A stretch of DNA of 64,000 nucleotides from an uncultured Gammaproteobacteria bacterium. GTDB lineage: Bacteria; Pseudomonadota; Gammaproteobacteria; CAKMZV01. Under the pieces are notes generated by a model. It was not told the DNA's origin, ran no database searches, and was given only the letters and a program-made list of their open reading frames with translations. Every line of letters begins with the position of its first letter. Position 1 is the first letter of the stretch. Below are positions 58,017 through 64,000 of the stretch, piece after piece. The DNA lies in contig CAKMZV010000002.1 of assembly GCA_929200535.1 (NCBI GenBank), positions 11,537 to 75,536 of the forward strand. The letters are read 5' to 3'. The position numbers and the translations under genes are program-made.

Positions 58017-59147
58017 TTAATCATCACAGAAACGAGGTACCCGATCGGCAATTTGAGTTAATAATTCATAGGCAATCGTGTCGGCTTTTTCTGCAACCTG
58101 ACGGATATCAAGATTTTTCCCCCAAAGTTCAACTCTATCGCCGATTTTTATTTTTGGAAAGGCGTTTGGCTGATAGGAGCTCGGGTGAAGATAGATTGCC
58201 ATCAAGTCCATAGAAACACGTCCAACAACCGGATAATATTGACCTTCAAAAAACACTTGTGCCTTATCTCCCAAGGCTCTGGGGTATCCGTCTGCATAGC
58301 CAGCTTTGAGCGTAGCAATATACCCATCTTCAGGAGCCACCCAATCAGCCCCATAACCCACTGTCATTCCTTTATGGGCTTTTTTTAGGGATATAACGGG
58401 AGCCTCAAAGGACATTGTTGGAAGAAGAGTGTTTATGATGCTGTTTTTTTGTGACATATTATTGGGAAAACCTCCATATAGCATAATTCCAGGGCGAATA
58501 TATTGCGTAGAATCCGAATCCATCGGGGTTAATTGATGTAGAATGGCGGCAGAGTTGGCGAGGCTACTATAAGGAATTTTTGAAAGGCGTTTTTTAAATG
58601 AGGCAAAGCTCTTTTTTTGTTTTTCATTTAACGGGCTAAGCGGCTCATCCGCACATGCAAAGTGAGACATTAAACAATGGGGTTTAAGAGCCTTAATTTT
58701 ATCGATGAGCGATTCAACCTGAAGAGAACTAAACCCCAATCGCCCCATACCGCTATCGACTTTTAACCATAAGAGTGGAAGAGATTTTTGAGGGAGGGAA
58801 GAGAGTAAATCAATTTGATTGGGACAATGTACCACCATTTCGATATTATTGTTAATACAACTCGTTAGCTCTTGTTGATTAAACACCCCATGCAACAAAA
58901 GCAACCGACGGTGCTTAAATAACGATCTTAGTTTTTCGGCACTTGGTAAATCCGTAACACCTAAAACATCATCATCAAGAAGATTTTTCTCAATTGTTTC
59001 AACAACCTGATTAATGCGGTGCCCATAAAGCTCCGCTTTAACAATGGCAAGCACACGAGCTTGGGGAGCTTGTTGGCGAGCAATCTGTAGATTGTGAATG
59101 ATGTTTTTTGTGTGAACTCGCACACAGGCTTGAAGAAAAGAAGCCAC
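58017..59147 (-). CDS. alr: Alanine racemase
   Basis: The 376-residue PLP enzyme has the lysine in AIVKAELYGH (normally VKANAYGHG), the catalytic tyrosine region VGYGADWVAP, and GRVSMDLMAI. It supplies D-alanine for peptidoglycan. It follows dnaB by 8 bp at the end of the rpsF-rpsR-DUF2232-rplI-dnaB-alr run, the order seen in pseudomonads. Confidence 0.93.
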   Translation of the reverse strand: MASFLQACVRVHTKNIIHNLQIARQQAPQARVLAIVKAELYGHRINQVVETIEKNLLDDDVLGVTDLPSAEKLRSLFKHRRLLLLHGVFNQQELTSCINNNIEMVVHCPNQIDLLSSLPQKSLPLLWLKVDSGMGRLGFSSLQVESLIDKIKALKPHCLMSHFACADEPLSPLNEKQKKSFASFKKRLSKIPYSSLANSAAILHQLTPMDSDSTQYIRPGIMLYGGFPNNMSQKNSIINTLLPTMSFEAPVISLKKAHKGMTVGYGADWVAPEDGYIATLKAGYADGYPRALGDKAQVFFEGQYYPVVGRVSMDLMAIYLHPSSYQPNAFPKIKIGDRVELWGKNLDIRQVAEKADTIAYELLTQIADRVPRFCDD

Positions 59148-59155
59148 TTTAATTT

Positions 59156-60589
59156 TTATTCTATTGGAATAGCTTGGGTTTCTAAATCAGAATCGAGGCT
59201 GTCATCCCTAAAAGGGTTGCTAAAACGAGAGTATTGACCTTCAAAGTTAAGCTTTATTATGCCCGTTTCGCCATTTCTATGTTTAGAAAGAAAGGCTTCC
59301 GCTCGCCCTTTAAGGTTTTCATTTTCAGGCTCATAAACTTCTGGACGATGAATAAATAAGACAATGTCTGCATCCTGCTCTATTGACCCAGATTCGCGTA
59401 AATCGGACATCATCGGACGACGATCTTTGCGATTCTCAACCATACGGTTAAGTTGCGATAAAACAATCACGGGGACGTCTAATTCGCGAGCCATCTCTTT
59501 TAAAATGCGAGATATTTCAGTAACTTCCGCAGTTCTATTATCAAGACGACGATCGATATTAAGAAGCTGTAAATAATCAATAACAATTAAGCCTAATGTG
59601 GGGTTGTCTTTTTTTAAGCGTCGGGCTCGCCCCCTTAATGTGTGGACCGAGATGCCGCTGCTATCATCAATAAAAATGTTTGATTTTTCCTTTAATTGTG
59701 CTCCCGAGCTCAAAAGGGACTCCCATTCTTCGTTGCTTATTTTTCCAGTGCGAATATTTTTTAATGGGATACTTCCTTTTGCTGAAAGTATCCGCATTAC
59801 CAACTGGTCTGCCCCCATTTCCATACTAAAAACCCCGACAACACACTTTTGTTCTCCATATTTTTCTGTGTGTAAATAATCACCATTATGATTAGCAACA
59901 TATTCAGCGATATTGACAGCAAGAGTTGTTTTCCCCATTGATGGACGCCCAGCAATAATAATCAAATCACCTCTTTGTAATCCACTTGTAATATCGTCAA
60001 AACGACTATAACCCGTGGCAAACCCCGTTATGTAGGAATCTATATTTGACAAATTATCCACTTTTAAAGTTATTTTCTCTAATAGTGGAGCAATGGCAGA
60101 GAATGTTTTTTTGTGGGATTGTTGTTGTGACAACTCAAATAATGTTTTTTCTGCCTCTTCGATTAGTTCAGCGATATTACGGGCTTGTGGATCAGACCCC
60201 AATCGTCCAATTTGAGAGCCAACCTCCATCAGTGAGCGGTGAACCGCCCTCTCCCGCACGAGATTCGCATAAACTAACGAATTTATGGCGACAGGGGCGT
60301 TAGAAGCTAATTCCCCAAGGTAAGAGGTGCCTCCCGTCTCTTTGTCTAATTTTGTGCGTTTTAGATGCTCTCCAACGGTTAAAACATCGATTGTTGAGCC
60401 TTTCTGGTGTAAAGCACCAATTGCCTCATAAATTTTTTGATGATCTTGGCGATAAAAATCTTTAGCCTTTAACTTTTCAAAAACCTCATCTAAGGAATTT
60501 TCGTCAGTAGTACCAACCAATAGTCCACCCAGAACCGCCTGTTCTGATTCAATCGAGTTGGGCTGTAGTTGATCTTCAGGAGACATCAA
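59156..60589 (-). CDS. dnaB: Replicative DNA helicase DnaB
   Basis: The 477-residue protein has the DnaB N-terminal domain (residues ~10-115, AVLGGLLVG), a linker, and the RecA-like C-terminal domain with Walker A AGRPSMGKTT, Walker B LIVIDYLQLL and the arginine finger region SKHRNGETG. It is the hexameric 5'-3' helicase at the fork. No intein or extension is present. It lies between rplI (9 bp) and alr (8 bp). Confidence 0.96.
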   Translation of the reverse strand: MMSPEDQLQPNSIESEQAVLGGLLVGTTDENSLDEVFEKLKAKDFYRQDHQKIYEAIGALHQKGSTIDVLTVGEHLKRTKLDKETGGTSYLGELASNAPVAINSLVYANLVRERAVHRSLMEVGSQIGRLGSDPQARNIAELIEEAEKTLFELSQQQSHKKTFSAIAPLLEKITLKVDNLSNIDSYITGFATGYSRFDDITSGLQRGDLIIIAGRPSMGKTTLAVNIAEYVANHNGDYLHTEKYGEQKCVVGVFSMEMGADQLVMRILSAKGSIPLKNIRTGKISNEEWESLLSSGAQLKEKSNIFIDDSSGISVHTLRGRARRLKKDNPTLGLIVIDYLQLLNIDRRLDNRTAEVTEISRILKEMARELDVPVIVLSQLNRMVENRKDRRPMMSDLRESGSIEQDADIVLFIHRPEVYEPENENLKGRAEAFLSKHRNGETGIIKLNFEGQYSRFSNPFRDDSLDSDLETQAIPIE

Positions 60590-60598
60590 AAAAAGAAC

Positions 60599-61063
60599 TT
60601 AAGAGGAGCTTTCCGCCTTTTCCTTTGTTATATTGATATTTACGACAATGTTTACTTCTGGGTGAAGAAGAATCTGGGCTTGGTGGATACCGACAGTTTT
60701 AAACGCACCCTCAGCTAAGGCGACATTTTTCTTTTCAAGTGCAAAATCATTTGCGACTAGAAAGTCAACAATTTCCTTAATTCCAACAGATCCATAAAGA
60801 TGCCCCTCATCATCTGCCGCAGCGAGAATTTCAATGGACAATTTGGATAATTTTTTAGCCAGCGTTTGTGCTTGCTTCAGCTTTTGTTCCGCACTTTTTA
60901 GAAGCTCAGCATTTCGATCTTGTGCTTCTTTAATATTTTCTGGCGTGGCAACTTGAGCCTTATGCGTTGGTAATAAATAATTTCTAGCATAACCAGCCTT
61001 AACTTTAACCACAGTGCCAATCTCTCCGAGATTAGGAAGTTTTTCTAATAGTATTACGTTCAT
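60599..61063 (-). CDS. rplI: 50S ribosomal protein L9
   Basis: The 154-residue protein has the N-terminal RNA-binding domain (MNVILLEKLPNLGEIGTVV, YARNYLLPTHKA), the long central helix and the C-terminal domain with GHLYGSVG. L9 binds near the L1 stalk and affects frameshifting. It comes 70 bp after the DUF2232 protein and 9 bp before dnaB. Confidence 0.96.
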   Translation of the reverse strand: MNVILLEKLPNLGEIGTVVKVKAGYARNYLLPTHKAQVATPENIKEAQDRNAELLKSAEQKLKQAQTLAKKLSKLSIEILAAADDEGHLYGSVGIKEIVDFLVANDFALEKKNVALAEGAFKTVGIHQAQILLHPEVNIVVNINITKEKAESSS

Positions 61064-61133
61064 TTTCCTCTTAAATTTATAATAATTAAACTCAAACTAC
61101 CTACATCCATTATGGGAATGAATATAGAGTATG

Positions 61134-62033
61134 TTATTCAGCTTGCACTTCGAATCGATAGCGCAAATTAAACCAACCATCTATAATGGCTGAAATAATT
61201 AATAAAGAAACCAAAAAAAGCCAACCCCAAACAAATATCAACGGTAAAACAATAAACAACATTAAATAAAAAACGATGATAACCGCTCTGTGCCACTGTT
61301 TTTTCTGATAAAAAAAGTGTACTAAGGAAAGCCCTTGTAGGCTTAACAACAAACAAACCACGACAAAGCTTTGTTCGGCAAACTCAAAACCCAAAAAGGC
61401 TAAAACCATTATTCCTAACAAAACCAAATTTAACGTTTTCCCTAATTGAAACTGGCGAAACTCCTCCCCAAAGCCCTTTGGTTTATAAACACAACTTTGC
61501 CAATATCGCCCCAAAAACAAAGACCCCGTCAAAGATATAAAAACTGAAACCCCTAAAGCTGGAACAATGGCATCAACCATGGCTTTTAACGCCTCTTGTC
61601 TAACTGGAGTGTTGGTTTGTTCAAAAGCTAACTGCAATATGTTTTTTAGCTCCAGCAGATACGGGTCTCCCCAGACGGTCAAAACCAAGACAACCATTAT
61701 TGCTAATATGGCAAGAAAAAAAACCGAAAGAGCCTGGTTGGAGGTTTGACCTAAAATCAGAGAACCTAAAATCAATGGGACATAGTAAAAAGCAACTAAC
61801 CAAACCCACGAGTGAGAGCTTTCTTGCCCCTCAAAAAAGTAAAACACCAACCAAAGAGTCAGTGTCGATACAAGAAATAACGACAACACCTGTTTATAAG
61901 ACTGCAATAGAGAAAACAAAGCCAATCCGCCACCCACAAAGACAAATAAGGGCTGAAAAGCAGCCCCTAAAAGGCTAAAAATTACAACTAACAGATGTGC
62001 AATAACTGGGTTTTTTAAATAAAGTTTTCCCAT
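61134..62033 (-). CDS. DUF2232-type polytopic membrane protein
   Basis: The 299-residue protein is almost entirely hydrophobic, with about eight helices, and fits the DUF2232/YybS-like family that lies between rpsR and rplI in many gammaproteobacteria. FVSLTG and FVVVCLLLSLQGLSLVHFFYQKK near the C-terminal half match the usual pattern. The function is unknown; the folds resemble S components of ECF vitamin transporters, which is speculation. The position in the ribosomal operon is the best evidence. Confidence 0.75.
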   Translation of the reverse strand: MGKLYLKNPVIAHLLVVIFSLLGAAFQPLFVFVGGGLALFSLLQSYKQVLSLFLVSTLTLWLVFYFFEGQESSHSWVWLVAFYYVPLILGSLILGQTSNQALSVFFLAILAIMVVLVLTVWGDPYLLELKNILQLAFEQTNTPVRQEALKAMVDAIVPALGVSVFISLTGSLFLGRYWQSCVYKPKGFGEEFRQFQLGKTLNLVLLGIMVLAFLGFEFAEQSFVVVCLLLSLQGLSLVHFFYQKKQWHRAVIIVFYLMLFIVLPLIFVWGWLFLVSLLIISAIIDGWFNLRYRFEVQAE

Positions 62034-62136
62034 TTTTTAGAGACTATATGGATGTAATAGGTGATTCATTCTTCTCTTTTCGCAGAGTTAGGCTCTTCTT
62101 TTTTCTCACAAACAACTGAAAAATAGATGGATAGGG

Positions 62137-62391
62137 TTAAGACATATGTCTATGACTATAAGGCAATAACGCTAAATAGCGCGCTCTTTTTATAGCGGCG
62201 GAGATTTGACGCTGTTTTTTTGCTGTGATTTTTGTCATTCTTCCACATAAAATGCCACCTGTTTCAGAAGTGTAACCCTTGAGCAAAGATATATTCTTGT
62301 AATCTATATTGCTATCTGTTGCCCTTGGGGGCTCGGGGATACGATTGCGGAAATTATTGTGTTTACGACGATTATTTTGTTTGTTTTTCAT
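62137..62391 (-). CDS. rpsR: 30S ribosomal protein S18
   Basis: The 84-residue basic protein has [47 protein letters not shown], which is diagnostic for S18. S18 binds S6 on the 30S platform. priB, which lies before rpsR in enterics, is absent, as in pseudomonads. Confidence 0.95.
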   Translation of the reverse strand: MKNKQNNRRKHNNFRNRIPEPPRATDSNIDYKNISLLKGYTSETGGILCGRMTKITAKKQRQISAAIKRARYLALLPYSHRHMS

Positions 62392-62463
62392 AAGTATTAA
62401 TTTTTGTTTAATGCTATAAAAATAGAAATAGCTTAGTTATGGTGTGCTTATTGCAAAGAAAAC

Positions 62464-62874
62464 CTATTCCTTAGGTTTTTTTGGTGTGGCACTTTCGTTA
62501 ACAGGGGTCTCCTTAGCGGGTGTAGCAACAGGCTTTTCGCTCTCTGTAGCCTCTTTTTTCTCTAACAACACAAAAGAAGGCTCTGTTTCTGCCGCATCTT
62601 TCTTAATGACAAGATTCCGCAAGATATGATCGCTAAAACGAAATGCTTTTTCTATTTGACGTAAAGCCTCTAAGGAACTTTCTATGTTCATCAAAACATA
62701 GTAAGCCTGATTATAATTTTGAATTGGGTAAGCAAGCTCTCTACGACCCCACTCCTCTAAACGATGAACCTTTCCTCCATCTTCTTCAACAAGCTGTGTA
62801 TATTTTTCAATCATTGAAGAAACTTGCTCTCCTCGGTTTGGAACAACCAAGAATACGATTTCATAATGTCTCAT
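62464..62874 (-). CDS. rpsF: 30S ribosomal protein S6
   Basis: The 136-residue protein has [18 protein letters not shown] and the [18 protein letters not shown] core, ending near residue 95. The C-terminal ~40 residues are a low-complexity Glu/Lys/Pro/Ala tail, unlike the poly-glutamate tail modified by RimK in E. coli. It is first of the rpsF operon; a TATAAT -10 box lies at 62996-63001, directly beside the end of a mini-element. Confidence 0.96.
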   Translation of the reverse strand: MRHYEIVFLVVPNRGEQVSSMIEKYTQLVEEDGGKVHRLEEWGRRELAYPIQNYNQAYYVLMNIESSLEALRQIEKAFRFSDHILRNLVIKKDAAETEPSFVLLEKKEATESEKPVATPAKETPVNESATPKKPKE

Positions 62875-62995
62875 GAACGTTTTTACTCCTATTTATTTCC
62901 TTATGGTTTATTAAAAGCCCCCCAATAAACGACTCGATAAATTATTGGTGGAGCAAGGACAGGCAAAAAACTAAAAATAATGCCTTAACCGATGA

Positions 62996-63001
62996 ATTAT
63001 A
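62996..63001 (-). promoter_or_regulatory. Probable -10 box for the rpsF operon
   Basis: A perfect TATAAT on the minus strand lies 122 bp before the rpsF start and 5 bp from the end of the mini-element at 63007. The -35 region would therefore fall inside the element; the best match, TTTACA, has a 20-bp spacer, so the promoter may be altered by the insertion. Confidence 0.4.
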
Positions 63002-63006
63002 ATCTA

Positions 63007-63092
63007 GAGACCGTTGCAAAATGTAAAAAAACGAGAAAAAAGTAAAAAATTTCTCTTTTTTCTTTCGCTTCCTTGCATTTTGCAACGGTCTC
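63007..63092. mobile_element. 86-bp mini-element with 17-bp perfect inverted ends
   Basis: GAGACCGTTGCAAAATG at 63007 and its exact complement at the other end (63076-63092) enclose an A/T-rich centre. Flanks ATCTA (63002-63006) and GTCTA (63093-63097) match at four of five. The ends differ from the 33-bp family at positions 7-8, so it is a related but separate subfamily. It sits between divergent rpsF and sbcB. Confidence 0.75.
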
Positions 63093-63186
63093 GTCTAATC
63101 CTCTAAGTGAAAATCTCAACAAATTAATCTACTCTGTGTAGTTTGTGTCATAATATAAAAAAAGCAATTTAAGTAAAACATAAAAA

Positions 63187-64000
63187 ATGACCTCACTTCT
63201 TTGGTACGATTTAGAAACTTGGAACAGCAACGTACGCTCCGCGCGCATTGCTCAGTTTGCAGCAATCAAAACGGATTTAGATTTTAACCCCATCGCGGAT
63301 CCAATTGTTTACTATTGTGCCCCAGCAAAAGACTGTATTCCAAGCCCTAATGCGGTTTTAGTTCACCAACTACTGCCTTCAAAGCTTCCACCACAAAACA
63401 CCCTTAGTGAATTAGAGATGTTGCAACGTATCCAGCAAGTGATGCAACAACCTAACACGGTTATCTGTGGGTATAACAACACACGTTTTGACAATGAAGT
63501 GCTTCGTTTTTCATGGTTTAGAAGTGCTCTTGATGCTTACGCTATTGACTATCAAGAAGAAAACCGCTGGGACATTATTGATACGGTTCGAGCCTGCCAT
63601 GCTCTCAGACCAGAGGGCATTTACTGGCAAAAAAATGAAAATAATGCAACATCTTTTAGGTTAGAAATTCTTGCTAAGGCAAACCAAATTGACCAAAAAC
63701 AAGCCCATAATGCCCTTTCAGACGTTTATGCCACCATTGCAATGGCGAAACTTTTACAAACCAAGCAACCCAAGCTATACGACTTTTTTTTCTCCCATCG
63801 TACTAAAAGCAAACAGCTGAAACTATTTCGCTTAGAACAAAACGCAGATTACCACATCCAAACAGCACCGCCGCCTATGCTGGTGCATATTTCTGGTATG
63901 ATTTCTGATCAACAAAACCGTGCAGAAATTATTGTTCCTATTGCCTTTCACCCAACCTATAAAAACGAAATTATTGCGTTTGGCATTAAGCAAAACCCTC
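63187..64000 (+). CDS. sbcB: Exodeoxyribonuclease I, 5' part only
   Basis: The gene is open from ATG 63187 to the window end (271 codons of about 475 expected). The DEDDh exonuclease motifs are visible: exo I WYDLETWN, exo II GYNNTRFDNEVLR, and exo III HNALSDVYATIAMAKLL with the catalytic His and Asp. PEGIYW and TKQPKLYDFFFSHR match ExoI closely. It degrades single-stranded DNA 3' to 5' and works in recombination and mismatch repair. It is divergent from rpsF, with a mini-element between. Confidence 0.95.
   Translation, partial: MTSLLWYDLETWNSNVRSARIAQFAAIKTDLDFNPIADPIVYYCAPAKDCIPSPNAVLVHQLLPSKLPPQNTLSELEMLQRIQQVMQQPNTVICGYNNTRFDNEVLRFSWFRSALDAYAIDYQEENRWDIIDTVRACHALRPEGIYWQKNENNATSFRLEILAKANQIDQKQAHNALSDVYATIAMAKLLQTKQPKLYDFFFSHRTKSKQLKLFRLEQNADYHIQTAPPPMLVHISGMISDQQNRAEIIVPIAFHPTYKNEIIAFGIKQNP

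Noticed and set aside
63007-63092. Long hairpin near rpsF and sbcB as a transcription terminator
   Set aside because: Both neighbouring genes diverge from this point, so no transcript ends here. The perfect 17-bp ends and near-duplicated flanks fit a mini-element better.

Overview
The window looks like a low-GC gammaproteobacterial chromosome. The run rpsF-rpsR-DUF2232-rplI-dnaB-alr follows the pseudomonad-type order, hemB is of the magnesium-dependent P. aeruginosa type, and type II secretion (gspCDEF), bamE, mlaA, comM, a yibN-grxC-gpsA cluster and a separate hisBHAF block are all present. Genes for thiamine, leucine, histidine and haem synthesis argue against an extremely reduced genome. 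I cannot name the genus.

Layout. 1-2008: 5' part of a LamG/cadherin surface adhesin (minus strand). 2.6-9.1 kb: DEAD-box helicase, comM, uppP and the class A penicillin-binding protein, then tRNA-Ser(GGA). 9.6-15.9 kb: thiC-hslV, then the minus-strand block bamE, asd, bactofilin, M23 peptidase, leuB. 16.4-22 kb: gspC, gspD, gspE, gspF. 22-25 kb: fusA, rpsG, rpsL. 25.3-33.5 kb: maf-rlmH, then pgeF and hisB-hisH-[restriction-modification]-[his scars]-[mini-element]-[Panacea toxin-antitoxin]-hisA-hisF. 33.6-35.4 kb: a small lipoprotein, an IscA-type carrier and tpm. 35.5-37.7 kb: two EF-hand proteins, an ECF sigma factor and a small membrane protein. 37.7-46 kb: trxB, a CNNM/CBS protein, an IMPase, an outer-membrane protein, tilS, a rhodanese, HU, gpsA, grxC, yibN. 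46-53.5 kb: polA, tsaC, mscS, mlaA, msrB, gor. 53.5-63 kb: two parS-like palindromes, then hemB, lspA, ileS, alr, dnaB, rplI, DUF2232, rpsR, rpsF. 63.2 kb to the end: the 5' part of sbcB.

Two things stand out. First, a family of non-autonomous mini-elements with GAGACC...GGTCTC ends is scattered through the window. Two full copies of about 297 bp are flanked by 5-bp direct repeats. Several 33-bp minimal versions also carry exact or near 5-bp direct repeats, as if they moved on their own. These elements sit at functional edges: one supplies the stop codon and last residues of trxB, one lies inside a terminator loop, one covers the predicted gspD start, and one abuts a rhodanese stop codon. Second, the hisH-hisA junction has received two defence-type modules. 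Between them lie a 40-nt hisA 5' fragment fused to a 47-nt hisH 3' fragment, and the latter differs mostly at synonymous sites. This is the scar expected if DNA from a relative carrying hisH-TA-hisA recombined beside an existing hisH-RM-hisA allele.

Other unusual points are a Pol I without its proofreading motif, an IleRS missing three of four zinc cysteines, an MlaA without a lipobox cysteine, hslV without an adjacent hslU, and a methyltransferase with a nuclease-like C-terminal domain.
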